Part shown: positions 29,335 through 41,738 of the stretch, in pieces
Position numbering within the stretch: position 1 is the stretch's first letter
Layout of the letters: each line of letters begins with the position of its first letter
From: Siphonodentalium dalli
Taxonomy: Eukaryota; Mollusca; Scaphopoda; Gadilida; Siphonodentaliidae
NCBI GenBank assembly: GCA_032622095.1
Contig: CP136066.1
Span: forward strand, 90,417,319 to 90,481,318
Length of the DNA stretch: 64,000 nucleotides
Reading direction: 5' to 3'
Notes under the pieces: generated by a model
The model's input: only the letters and a program-made list of their open reading frames with translations
Databases searched by the model: none
What the model was told of the DNA's origin: nothing
Made by a program: the position numbers and the translations under genes

Positions 29335-29771
29335 GGTACTCAATCCGATCAGACGCTCCTAAATTACTATTACTTTGGCTTCGTGGGTAAAAAATATTTG
29401 ATTCGAGGAGCTCAGAGTGATCAGATTTCTATTTTTGAAGTTTGTTATATCTATTGTTTCCGGCCCAGAAACACGCCGTCAAAAGGATGGTCTCAGACAA
29501 AATTGTGGATGAAGATGGATAACTCTGAATTCAAGCGGTTATTATTACCACTTGATTTTTAGAGTTATCCATCTTCATCCGCAATTTGTCTGTTTGACCA
29601 CGTGTTTCTGGGCAAATTATTAGTAAACATCTCGAGAAATAACAAACTTCAAAAATCAATATCTGATCACTCTGAACTTTGATGGGTGGGTTCCTCGACT
29701 CGAATCAAATATTTTTTACCCCCGAATCCAAAGAAATAGTAATTTAGGAGCGTCTGATCGGATTGAGTACC
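29335..29771. repeat. 437-bp palindromic MITE
   Basis: GGTACTCAATCCGATCAGAC at the left is exactly inverted at the right (GTCTGATCGGATTGAGTACC). The arms continue as near-perfect complements to a short centre near 29540. A diverged relative is at 40410-40846. Confidence 0.85.
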
Positions 29772-29977
29772 TTTAATCAAGAATCTTTGTCAAATGAGTT
29801 GTAGATGGCATAAGGATATACATGTATTTTAACTAACATGTTCATTGACAGGTTGAAAGTTACCGAACAATTTAATATGATAGTCTGAAATACTTCTGTA
29901 CCTGCCATTGTGACAGACCCTAATTTAGTTGATGATAAATCTCAGAAATGCCAAAAGCAACCAGTATTGTATGATAA

Positions 29978-30095
29978 CACTTAAGGTGAGGTTCCCAGAG
30001 GGTGAATTTGGTGATGCTGGCATGCCATGTGGGATAGTGTCACTAAATACACCCGCTGTGGACCTCATTCTGCAAATATCAGACACCATATTTCC
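29978..30095. repeat. Family C palindromic MITE
   Basis: GGTTCCCAGAGGGTGAATTT left arm and ACCTCATTCTGCAAAT right arm. Confidence 0.65.
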
Positions 30096-30145
30096 AGTCT
30101 TAGTATAATTCCTGTGCCATGGACCTTTACATGAAATGTCCCATT

Positions 30146-30345
30146 TTAGCTCAACTTTACTTTGTAAAGTTTGAGCTATTGCTGTGGGTTGTTGTTGGGT
30201 CATCTGTCCATGCATCAGTCTGTCAACAATTTCTTTTAGTGAAGCGGACGGAACCGATTTCAGAAAGTTTAGTCCATCGGGACCACACACAAGCTTGTGA
30301 TACATCATTTTGAAGGTTATGACATTCCGCAGCGAGTAGGACCCG
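30146..30345 (+). mobile_element. Helentron-like 5' end fragment
   Basis: TTAGCTCAACTTTACTTTGT, then TTTGAGCTATTG, the same left end as the elements at 12149 and 32917. No satellite core or 3' hairpin follows; the fragment fades out before the inverted arm at 30456. Confidence 0.55.
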
Positions 30346-31665
30346 GTGTGAAATATACAAATGATGCAAAAGATGATTTTTAGCGGATTAAGTGCCAAAA
30401 TTCAGCAAAAATCCCTGTTTGTGTAAAATGCGGAAAAATGAGAAATAAAAGTATAGAAACACGAATATTTTGCGCTAAAATATTGTAGTCTACATTCCTC
30501 TAGATATTTACTATGATAGTGTTACGATTTCTCTGATATAACGAAGATTTTTTTTAGATTTATTGTAAAAAATAGACAAAACAGGGCAATTTTTCATTTT
30601 TTTTGCATCACTTAATATTGTTTTTACCGGGGATACTGTATATGGTCTAGAAAATTGCGGATACATATACCGCATACGACCATATGCTGAATATGTCATT
30701 ATATTTAACACGTGCTGTGTTATGTAAGATTATTTCAACCCTCACCCCAAAATTCAGCAAAAAGTCTGTTTCAGGGAATTCGGCACAAATGAATACAAAA
30801 GCACAGTTATTTGGGATATTTTTGTGCTATGATATAGTAAGTTACATACTTATAAATACAAAGTATTGAAATGCCACGACTGTGGCGATAGATGTAAAAA
30901 TTTCTTAAATTTACTTGGGGGGAAAATAGACAAAAAATCATTCATTTTCAGTTGTTTCGCCCCTCTTGATAGGCGATTATTCAATATTGCATTGAATGGA
31001 GATCCCGTATATAATCTAGAAACTTGTGGAAATATATACCGCATATGATTGTGCGATAAAGATGTCATTCTTTTTCATATAGATGTTATGTGGTGGTAGA
31101 TTGTGTCACCCCCACCCCAAAATTCAGAAGAAAAAATTTCAGTATGGCAGAATACAAAAGCACAACAACTCTGATTATTTTGTGCTATTACATTGCAGTA
31201 TACCCACTTCGAGATATACATTGTGATAACGTCATGGTATCATTTACAGATAGCAATATTTCGCAGTGTTCTGGTGAAAGTAGACCGAAAATCGTGAAAT
31301 TTAAACTTGTTTTGCTCCTCTACATGGGTGATATTTCAATCCATTTTGAACAATAATCCAGGACAAACTCTCAAGAGTTGACGAGACACATAATGCATAT
31401 GAATGTTGTCGGACTGTATCATCTTCTGTCGCATTTGTTTGGTTACGTTATTGCACACCTCGCCCCAATAATACAATACATCGCAAGATGAGACAAACGC
31501 TGAATAGTCCAAAATACATTTATACATTATACACACGCCTTATCAGGCTGAGGCGTTTGATAGTTACTTGAGTTGAATAAATTAGATCATAGTATATTAT
31601 GTTTGCTTTGCATAATATAGCTTCACAGTTGGATAAGATTATACGTATTGGGAGGTTTAGTGAAT

Positions 31666-32447
31666 GTTAATAGCCAGGTTCAGCCACACGGACATGTAAC
31701 TTGTAACGTTTGTTGTCATTGCCAACGAAATCACCTGACCCACATGACCATTCCGCCTACACGTACAGCATCAAACAATCGTTTAGACGTTCTGTGTCAA
31801 ATGTGCATCATTGCGAAATGTGTATCAGAGAGGTGTCCAATCTTTATGTCAATCGACGAACCTGTGCTTAGTGAACTTTTGTTAAATTCTTCAGCAGCGG
31901 TGACCACACGGTTACTTTTCCCAAAAGGGTTGTTTGTACGACTTCCTTTACATATCGTAGGTCGTCTGCACTCTGGAACCGGTGGAAGCCAAAGTTTGTT
32001 TATATCTGGGTGCAGAAATGTTCTCCACTGCGGGCGCATAGCCTACTCTTCTTCGATACACATGGAGGGTTTTTAACGTCTAATGGGCATGAACTACCCA
32101 CGACGGCACATCCATTAAGGTGAGCTCGCGAACTCACCACATCTGGTCATGGCTCTACCCTGCAAGTTGTGCCAAGGGGTCGTGTTTCGAATGAACATGT
32201 AGCCACCTGGGACTCGATGTTTCCCACAAGGGCTGCCACTTCCCTTTAATCAAATAATACAATTTTTTTTCACATCAAGAATACTGTACAAACAGTATAA
32301 ACACTGTCTTTCTGTGTCTCTCCTATCTGGGAGTCATCATCCACGATACTATCTCTGGCAGAGTTTCCGATAAGTCAGAAGATACAACTCGGTATGCTTT
32401 ATTCGTTTCGTTGGATTCAATGATCAGCAGCTCGTGTGCTACATCAT
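31666..32447. other. Interior of the foldback structure, unassigned
   Basis: Open frames exist on both strands (31797-32039 on - is the more plausible extension of the neighbouring fossil), but no family is recognised. A perfect 20-bp palindrome centred on CTCGCGAA lies near 32120. Confidence 0.35.
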
Positions 32448-35400
32448 TTATGTAACGTATGGCACAACAATATGACGCTTTCTTATAGCGTTTAGGCCAA
32501 GAATTCCGTCTTGGCTTATGTCAACCACTATCATGCGCTGTTTGATAGTATCATCTTCGACCACTATCTCACATTCTGCTGCACCATGGTAATCCATTTT
32601 GATTCCATTTATTGTCTCAAAATCACCATATAGATGGGTATCCAGTTTGGGTTTATTTTCCGATAAGTAGTCATACAGTTTCTTTGAGAGCATGGAAACT
32701 GTTGCTCCAGTACCAATCAGAAACCTCACTGGCTGCCCATAGAGATTGCAATCTAAATACAGGCCTCCCTCTTCAGAAGAGCTGTATCTGACAAACTCCT
32801 TGGAGTTACGATGTCCACTTGTGTTCTGCTGGTCTCCCCTTCCACGATAAGCATTAGGACACATGTCGCGTGGATTGTGAGAAGCTCTGCATCTGGTGCG
32901 TTCTTTGTATTCGTTTTTAGCTCAACTTACTTTTGTAAGCGCGGGCTACAGGTCGTACCTTTGGTCTGATCTTTATGAAATTTTGCATGAATGTTGACAT
33001 TGACATGTAGATGGGAACGAGTCATTTTGGGGTCATTCGGCCAAAAAACATGGCCGCTGGTGGCCATCTTGGATTTCAAAATTCAATCCATTGGCGCGGG
33101 CTACAGGTCGTACTGTTCGTTTGATCATCATGAAATTTGTCATGGATGTTAATATTGACATGTAGATGGGAACGAGTCATTTTGGGGTCGTTCGGCCAAA
33201 AAACATGGCCGTCAGCAGCCATCTTGGATTTTACTCTTTGCATGACTAAATCATTTGGCGCAGGCTACAGGTCGTAGTTTTGATTGGAACTTCATGAAAT
33301 TTGTCATGGATGTTAACAATGACATGTAGATGGGAACGAGTGATTTTGGGGTTGTTCGGCCAAATAACATGGCCGCCAGCAGCCATCATGGATTTTACTC
33401 TTTGCATGACTAAATCCTTTGGCGCGGGCTACATGTCGTACCTATGGTCTGATCTTTATGAATTTTGTCATGAATGTTGACATTGACATGTAGATGGGAA
33501 CAAGTCATTTTGGGGTCATTCGGCCAAAAAACATGGCCGCTGGTGGCCATTTTGGATTTCAAAATTCAATCCATTGGCGCGGGCTACAGGTCGTGCTGTT
33601 CGTCTGATCATCATGAAATTTGTCATGGATGTTAATATTGACATGTAGATGGGAACGAGTGATTTTGGTGTCGTTCAGCCAAAAAACATGGCCGCCAGCA
33701 GCCATCTTGGATTTTACTCTTTGCATGACTAAATCATTTGGCGCAGGCTACAGGTCGTAGTTTTGATCGGAACTTCATGAAATTTGTCATGGATGTTAAC
33801 AATGACATGTAGATGGGAACGAGTGATTTTGGGGTTGTTCGGCCAAAAAACATGGCCGCCAGCAGCCATCTTGGATTTTACTCTTTGCATGACTAAATCC
33901 TTTGGCGCGGGCTACAGGTCGTACCTTTGGTCTGATCTTTATGAAATTTGTCATGAACGTTGCCATTGACATGTAGATGGGAACGAGTCATTTTGGGGTC
34001 ATTCGGCAAAAAAACATGGCTGCTGGTGGCCATCTTGGATTTCAAAATTAAATCCATTGGCGCGGGCTACAGGTCGTACTGTTCGTCTGATCATTATGAA
34101 ATTTGTCATGGATGTTAATATTGACATGTAGATGGGAACGAGTGATTTTGGGGTCGTTCGGCCAAAAAACATGGCCGTCAGCAGCCATCTTGGATTTTAC
34201 TCTTTGCATGACTAAATCATTTGGCGCAGGCTACAGGTCGTAGTTTTGATTGGAACTTCATGAAATTTGTCATGGATGTTAACAATGACATGTAGATGGG
34301 AACGAGTGATTTTGGGGTTGTTCGGCCAAATAACATGGCCGCCAGCAGCCATCATGGATTTTACTCTTTGCATGACTAAATCCTTTGGCGCGGGCTACAT
34401 GTCGTACCTATGGTCTGATCTTTATGAATTTTGTCATGAATGTTGACATTGACATGTAGATGGGAACAAGTCATTTTGGGGTCATTCGGCCAAAAAACAT
34501 GGCCGCTGGTGGCCATTTTGGATTTCAAAATTCAATCCATTGGCGCGGGCTACAGGTCGTGCTGTTCGTCTGATCATCATGAAATTTGTCATGGATGTTA
34601 ATATTGACATGTAGATGGGAACGAGTGATTTTGGTGTCGTTCAGCCAAAAAACATGGCCGCCAGCAGCCATCTTGGATTTTACTCTTTGCATGACTAAAT
34701 CATTTGGCGCAGGCTACAGGTCGTAGTTTTGATCGGAACTTCATGAAATTTGTCATGGATGTTAACAATGACATGTATATGGGAACGAGTGATTTTGGGG
34801 TTATTCGGCCAAAAAACATGGCCGCCAGCAGCCATCTTGGATTTTACTCTTTGCATGACTAAATCCTTTGGCGCGGGCTACAGGTCGTACCTTTGGTCTG
34901 ATCTTTATGAAATTTGTCATGAACGTTGCCATTGACATGTAGATGGGAACGAGTCATTTTGGGGTCATTCGGCAAAAAAACATGGCTGCTGGTGGCCATC
35001 TTGGATTTCAAAATTCAATCCATTGGCGCGGGCTACAGGTCGTACTGTTCGTCTGATCATTATGAAATTTGTCATGGATGTTAATATTGACATGTAGATG
35101 GGAACGAGTGATTTTGGGGTCGTTCGGCCAAAAAACATGGCCGCTGGCAGCCATCTTGGATTTTACTCTTTGCATGACTAAATCCTTTGGCGCAGGCTAC
35201 AGGTCGTAGTTTTGATCAGAACTTCATGAAATTTGTCATGGATGTTAATAATGACATGTAGATGAGAACGAGTGATTTTGGGGTTGTTCGGCCAAAAAAC
35301 ATGGCCGCCAGCAGCCATAATGGATTTTACTCTTTGCATGACTAAATCCTTTGGCGCGGGCTACATGTCGTACCTATGGTCTGATCTTTATGAAATTTGT

Positions 35401-37063
35401 CATGAACGTTGCCATTGACATGTAGATGGGAAGAAGTCATTTTGGGGTCATTCGGCCAAAAAACATGGCCGCTGGTGGCCATTTTGGATTTCAAAATTCA
35501 ATCCATTGGCGCGGGCTACAGGTCGTGCTGTTCGTCTGATCATCATGAAATTTGTCATGGATGTTAATATTGACATGTAGATGGGAACGAGTGATTTTGG
35601 GGTCGTTCAGCCAAAAAACATGGCCGCCAGCAGCCATCTTGGATTTTACTCTTTGCATGACTAAATTCTTTGGCGCGGGGCGGGCTACAGGTCGTAGCTT
35701 TGGTCGGAACTTCATGAAATTTGTCATGGATGTTAACAATGACATGTAGATGGGAAACGAGTCATTTTGGGGTCGTTCAGCCGAAAAACATGGCCGCCAG
35801 CAGCCATCTTGGATTTTACTCTTTGCATGACTAAATCCATTGGCACAGGCTACAGGTCATACCTTTGATCAGTTCATTATGAAATTTGTAAAGGCTGTAG
35901 ATGGGAACAAGTCATTTTGGGGTAATTCGGAAAAAAAACATGGCTGCCGGTGGCCATTTTAGAATTTACTCTTTGCATCAATAAATCCTTTGGCACACCA
36001 TAATCACCACATCCCTGATCCGATCATTATGAAACCTGTTATGAATGTTGATATTGACATATACATCTAGTCTTACTTAGACATTTCAATTAGCACTTTT
36101 CCTATTCCTCCATTTACTGTCGACCATTAAATTATTCCCCTACCTAAGTTGAGCTACAGTGTCATTGACACTTTCATTGATATATTCAGGATTATCATTA
36201 TAATTCTGTCTCCATTGTCTATCGCCACGACAGTCACTCCAGGACTCATTTGTGTTACTCTTTCTCCTTGTTTTGGATCTCCAAGTTTGTCATTCTTTGT
36301 GTAATCTCCCCATTACTCCTCTTCACATCAGTCAACATTTGTTTTATCTCCTTCATCTCAACGATGGACTGTGATGTCTGGGGTGGTTGTGAGCTATCCT
36401 GAGTTTTCCCATTAGAACCAGTTTGGGGCTTCAGTTCATATATTATCTTTTTGGGATCTTCAAACTCTATATTTTTGCTTTGTGTTGGGTCTGCTTCATT
36501 TACTGCCCTAGCATAGTCTTCAACTGCATGTCTTATGCTCTCACCAAGAGAGCCCGATCGTGCTTGTTTTACCCTGAGCCGTATATCTGGATCAAACAAC
36601 CCACCAATGAATTGGTCCTTTGCCAAGATGTCTCTCAATTCATGGGATGCAGTATGATATGCCATATTGGCCAGACGTCGGATGCTTTGTCCCAACTCAG
36701 ATATAGGCTCTCTCCTGCCCTTTGTCGTCGTTCACGCAATTGTACCATATACAAGTCAGTCTGGTTTTTGGCGGCAAATCGGCCTTCTATCGCAGTAACA
36801 AGAACGTTGTAGTCTTGTTCTCGTCCTGGGAGTAGGTCGCCGAGTATTCCTTGAGCCAATCCTCTCAAGGATGCGCCTAGATAAAGGCCCTTGTCATCAA
36901 TTTCCCATCCATTTATTTTGGCACAAATTTCAAAGTGTGCTTGGTAATCTAACCATGATCTTGTGCCGTCATAGCTATCAAGTGTTACAAATTGTTTCCG
37001 TTTTTCACCGGATTTTCTAGGAATATTTAGGTTCGGGTGGTATTTAGCGCAATGCATTACCAT
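32448..37063 (-). pseudogene. Gag-protease fossil of a Ty3/Gypsy-like retroelement, split by another element
   Basis: Gag-type coding remnants lie at 36255-37063 (36635-37063 upstream, 36255-36695 downstream). A retropepsin-type remnant lies at 32448-32864. The Helentron-like element 32917-36178 sits between them. No reverse transcriptase, integrase or LTRs were found nearby, so this is a partial element. It is broken, with a few interruptions besides the large insertion. It lies between the inverted arms of the foldback-like structure. Age is not measurable without LTRs; it is older than the insertion. Confidence 0.7.
32917..36178 (+). mobile_element. Helentron-like element with ~160 bp satellite core, inserted in the gag-protease fossil
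   Basis: TTAGCTCAACTTAC left end, about 19-20 core units, then AAGTTGAGCTA, hairpin AGTGTCATTGACACT (36158-36172) and TTCATT. Core units alternate between CAAAATTCAATCCATTGGCG and CTTTGCATGACTAAATC junctions. Blocks of about 966 bp repeat almost unchanged (33254 with 34221, 33784 with 34750), so the array grew by multi-unit steps. The last three units are the most diverged, as expected at an array edge. Confidence 0.8.
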
Positions 37064-39339
37064 GCATGCCTACCGTAAGTTATCATTTGCTGTGTTGGCA
37101 CTCGACAGCTTACGCATAATAACCTACTGCACATATGAACAACTGACAACATTAAACATGTAAACAACACAATTAAATACAAACATAACTATATCACAAT
37201 ACTGTGTGTGGCAAGAAGATTGAACGCAAAGAACGGCACTATTTTCTCCCAAATGGACCGCAGTCGTCACTTCTGTGAAAACGTGCTTAGACCGTACGAA
37301 ACACATACGACTACACTATAAGCTACTCGTAATTCTTATATGCATAGTAGATCATGATGCGAAAGGTGTCCATTGTCCATATTTATATTTCACTGCACGT
37401 TTGATAACTTTACACATAATAACCATCGAGATATTTCAATTTGTTGTGATGGCAGCTACATACGCGTTTATAAACTTCTTTATTGTTATTTTGAAGATTC
37501 GCCTTTGTTCATATTTCGTGTTAATTTTGCGAAACCTCTCTTTACATATATAATCCTATACACGTGAAGCTATCATGCGAAGGTAACACATGAAATGCTG
37601 CATTTTCTTCAACTCAAATAACTTTTCATCGTCTCACCTTGAGAAGGTATATGTATACTACTTGGATGTATATATATATATATATATTCATATCCCGTGT
37701 ATTCGTCCCATCTTGCGATTTACTGTATTATTGCATGGGATAAGGAATACATAAATGTGACCAAACGCAGCAACTACGATAGTGGATGATAATACGCATC
37801 AACAGTCATATATACTATATGTCTTGACAACTGTTGAAATATTTCCCTAGATCCTTGTTCAAAAACAAAATTAAATTATCACCCATAATTATAGAGCAGA
37901 GGGGCTAAAACGTTTAAAATGTACGATTTTTCGGTCTACTTTCACCATGAATCTCAGAAATTTTGCCATCTATATCAACAAAGTCTTCAAATTGGGTATA
38001 TATCTAGTAGTATAAGTGTGTATGAAACTATATCATAGCACAGAATAATCCCAGTTCTTCCGCCCTGCGCCGAATGTTCTAAAACCTGACTTTTTTGGTG
38101 AGGGGTGACACAATCTTACAAGTTACACAATACAGCACCTATCATAAAGGATGACATAATTGGCTTAGGAACATATGCCGTGAACATTTCCACGGTATTT
38201 CTGAGATCCCTCGTCAAAGCAATATTGAATTATCACCCATTAAGTGGGCAAAACAATTGAAAACCAACATTTGTTTTTGTCTATTTTCACAATAAATCTC
38301 AGACATTTTACCATCTATCAACGACACCACATGTGGCGTTACCATACTTGTTATATATAAGTATGTAGACTACTATATCTTAGCAGGAAGATATCCCAAA
38401 TTCTCTGATTTTTTATTTCGTTCTGCCGAATTCCCCAAAACAATGACTTTTTGGTGAATTTTGGGGTGAGGGGTGAAACAATCTTACATAACACATCACT
38501 TATTGAATATGTTGACATACACAACATGTTGTCATATGCGGAATATATCTCCGCAGTTTTCTACACTATATTGAAGATCGCAGGTCAAAACAATATTGAA
38601 CTATTCCTGATTAAGTGGGCCAAAAAAATTGAAAATTTGCGGTTTTTTGTCTATTTTTACAAAAAATCTCAGAAATCTTGATAACTTTCAACGAAATCGA
38701 GCACTATCATATTAGAAATATAGAAGTAGGTAGAATACAATATTTTGGCGTAAAAAAATCGCGTTTCTCTAGAGTTAAAATAACAATAATAACCAGCACC
38801 TAATTAACGAACAGGCGGCCGACTCCGCCGTCTCCGACCACAACCCCCAGTGGACTGGAGAACGAAAAAAGTCTATAAAAGTTGAAATATAAAACTTACA
38901 AATTATCTTTTTCATTTCTTTTATTTGTAATTGACATAGCTTATCACAAACCAAAAATCAACATTATTGACATAACGTTAATTAACGACAATAAACGAAT
39001 TAAAATTCCCAACTACACCTTTTACCGGACTCGGCCTCCTGCTCGCAGTTCGACTTTTAATCATCCCAAAATTTCCCATTCTATATATAAAACACCCATG
39101 TTAATGTCAGCGCCCACAGCTGACGCGCGTAATAAGGTGATGTTCAATATTATATTTACACAGAATGCACCATATGTCATGTACAAAAGATGTTTCATCA
39201 GTTGACATACCTGAGATAAAAATCATACAAACGTCGTAAGAATAACTGTTTTGATGCTTTCTCGTGATTTAGCCAAACAGAAAGCGCCAATTAAGCATTG
39301 AGAGTTTCCGACGACCAATCCACGATTCTAGCGAGGAAC

Positions 39340-39600
39340 AGCCTAGACAGCCTTGTGCAATAACTGTTCGAAAACCTTACACATGCTTGATGCAAACCCT
39401 GTGGACCTTCTCAAACTTATCTATGTGAGTTGTGTTTAGGTTCCAGAGAAGTTCACTGCCATACAACCCTGAAGGAATGACTATTGTTCTGTAAAGTTTG
39501 TATGAACTTTGAGGAGAGATACCACCGGGATATAGGCCAACGTCGGAGAGGCCGAAATATGCCCCCCTAGTTTTGTGCATATGCATGGCATCGACAAACT
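39340..39600 (-). mobile_element. LINE reverse transcriptase fragment
   Basis: The 39377-39586 frame encodes KTRGAYFGLSDVGLYPGGIS, YKLYRTIVIPSGLYGSELLW and FEKVHRVCIKHV, the region after the catalytic core of LINE reverse transcriptases where a LYGSELW-type motif is usual. It is a short fragment, unlike the families at 6239 and 48889. Confidence 0.75.
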
Positions 39601-39663
39601 TGTTATTGAAATAGGATTTGGAAAGCAGAATTCACAGGTGAGTATAGGAGTCAACTTCTCTGA

Positions 39664-40066
39664 GTTATAACAATAACGTACAAATTATTTTGGATCATTC
39701 CAAAATTAAAACATCAATATATCACCAAACTGTAAAGTATTCAGGGCTTCAGACCTCCAGTTATAACAATAACATACAAATTCTTTTGGATCATTCCAAA
39801 ATTAAAACATCAATATATCACAAAACTGTAAAGCATTCAGGGCTTCAGAGCTCCAGTTATAACAATAAACATACAAATTATTTTGGATCGTTCTAAAATT
39901 AAAACATCAATATATCACAAAACTGCTAAGTATTCAGGGCTTCAGACCTCAATAACAATAACATACAAATTATTTTGGATCGTTCCAAAATTTAAACATC
40001 AATATATCACAAAACTGTAAAGTATTCAGGGCTTCAGACCTCCAGTTATAACAATAACATACACAT
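39664..40066. repeat. 96-bp tandem repeat, about 4.2 copies
   Basis: GTTATAACAATAACATACAA begins copies at 39664, 39760, 39856, about 39951 and 40044. Units share TCCAAAATTAAAACATCAAT and TATTCAGGGCTTCAGACCTC. A 24-bp repeat (CAGAATTTTCAACATTYGGA) follows at 40099-40165. Confidence 0.9.
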
Positions 40067-40409
40067 TCTATTTTAACATCACCTTTTTTCACTTTGTCAG
40101 AATTTTCAACATTTGGAAATGCAGAATTTTCAACATTCGGAAATTCATAATTTTCAACGCCTGAAATTTGGAATGTTCAGACCAAGATAGGATGAACTTG
40201 CTCTGATAGTTTGATTCTCCATTGCTCGGGTGGGGGCAGTCCCTTATTGAGGGTGGCTTCAGCTATTTACATTTCAGTTAGACAATTCTGGATGAATGGT
40301 TTCTGGTCAGGGATTGGTAAAGTAATGCATTACCATTTTTTTTTACATTACAATTACCATTTACATTACTTTCAAAAGAGGTATTTCATTACCATAAAAG
40401 CATCATTAT

Positions 40410-40846
40410 CCGAATTAACGCTCAAAAATTACTATTTCTTTGGCTTCGGGGGTAAAAATATATCTGATTTGAGTCGAGGAACCCACCCATCAAAGCTCAG
40501 ATCAGATATTGATTTTTGAAATTTGTTATATCCCCAAGATATGTAAATTTTGGCTGCCTGACAAATATTTGTCAAGTGACGGTTTGTGACCAAATTGTGG
40601 AAGAAGATGGATAACTCTAAAATCAAGTGGCTTTGGATGTTAGATATTTGACAATCCGGTCAGATTTTGTTGAACAAAATGTTGATAAAAAACACGTTTT
40701 GGGCAATTTTATACTATTTTTGACTGTGGTTAACATTATTTTGGGGCAATTAATCAATTCTGATTACTGAAGCGGCATTTAAAAAAAAATGTTGTATTAT
40801 TTCGAATCTGATGATATGGGGACCACCGAATCAGATTGAGTATTTA
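40410..40846. repeat. Diverged copy of the 437-bp palindromic MITE
   Basis: AATTACTATTTCTTTGGCTT, CGAGGAACCCACCCATCAAA and GAAGATGGATAACTCTAAAA match arms of 29335-29771; the right side ends AATCAGATTGAGTA. The palindrome is largely decayed. Confidence 0.65.
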
Positions 40847-41452
40847 ATTTAAAAATTAATGCATTACTATTACCATTATTAGTCTTTCAGTGGTATTATG
40901 TTAGAAAAATAAAGAATGTGTTTCTCTACCCACCCAAATAAGACCCAATTTTTGTCCACAATTCCATGCTCTTTTGTAAACGAAAGTTTCAACAAAAATC
41001 TAAGCTTTCGTGTACAACTCGCGGGAATGAGCTAATGATCGAGGTATTTTCCCTTGTCACAAGCAATATACTGATAAAAAACAAATTGTAAAAGAAAAAC
41101 AATCCCTACCAGGCAAATTAAGGACGATAGATACTCAAATTATAGAACAGGAGTAGCATGCCTCGAAAACTGGCAACACAAGATTATTTACTGCAAAAGT
41201 CACTTCTTAAAGAAATGAACAGTAAAATACTTCATTTTACCATACTTAGTTCCTAATAATTGAAGACATACTTGATACCTGTAGTATTGACCAAAAAATT
41301 GCTCTGTAGAAAAACAAATTTGTTAATACACATGTTTCGAAACATTGACAATTATTATCCGATATTTCCCCAAAATTGGGTATCTAATAGTCCTTAATGC
41401 ATGATAATGTGACCTTCTTTAGGCTAATGATGCCATAGAACAATTATGGTCG
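40847..41452. other. 3' flank of the iGluR gene, nothing recognised
   Basis: It should include the receptor 3' UTR (- strand). No clear AATAAA on the - strand was pinned down. Confidence 0.35.
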
Positions 41453-41738
41453 TCACGATGGTACTTCATCAGCTCCTTCATTGGTATAGTTTGTCATCTC
41501 ACATGAATTTCTATTCTTGCAGCACAACCGATTTGACACAGGCCTCATATAAACTTCAACCAATAAACAAACAATCGAAATTGCTAAAACCACAAGATAG
41601 ATAATGAATGGTCCGGCCAAATAATTCATACCGAGGCTGTTCACTGAAGCAGTTCTTTTCTTTGCGCCACATCTGGACAGAGGCCACCATTTTCTGATCC
41701 ATTTCGACATCAAGCCTGTCTCCTGCATCCTTGCTATA
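41453..41738 (-). CDS. iGluR terminal exon: S2 end, M4, C-tail
   Basis: Acceptor CTCATTACAG. The last base of an Asn codon plus 94 codons and TGA. IARMQETGLMSKWIRKWW matches the ILxLQExGxLxxxKEKWW helix. Then come a basic, Cys-containing linker, M4 (MNYLAGPFIIYLVVLAISIV) and a ~30-residue polar tail ending DEVPS. No PDZ-ligand consensus of the common C-terminal type is clear. Confidence 0.9.

Larger units (their letters stand above)
30456..38773. mobile_element. ~8.3 kb foldback-like structure with ~1.2 kb inverted arms
   Basis: The left arm (30456-31665) and right arm (37525-38773) are inverted, diverged copies. Matching landmarks: CCCCAAAATTCAGCAAAAAG, AATTCGGCA, TGCTATGATATAGTA, GTGAAAGTAGACCGAAAA, ATCGCAAGATGRGAC, CATRATAKAGCTTCAC. 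Each arm holds about three diverged ~330 bp units, so the arms are tandem-repeat built, as in Foldback/TU elements. The interior (31666-37524) holds an old gag-protease fossil and a satellite-bearing Helentron-like insertion. No transposase was recognised; no target duplication was established. Confidence 0.6.

Noticed and set aside
29925-30398. 157-codon - strand frame
   Set aside because: It runs through a family C palindrome and a Helentron-like end. No domain and no splice support.
31648-32076. 142-codon + strand frame
   Set aside because: It overlaps a comparable - strand frame beside the gag-protease fossil. Neither is recognisable.
32102-32245. Possible tRNA-like SINE head (- strand GGGAAGTGGCAGCCC)
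   Set aside because: The start resembles the SINE head, but no convincing A/B box pair or cloverleaf follows.
33784-35749. Repeated 61-84 codon frames in the second array
   Set aside because: Same cause: satellite monomers, not a gene family.
38882-39205. 107-codon + strand frame
   Set aside because: AT-rich composition, no domain, no splice or repeat support.
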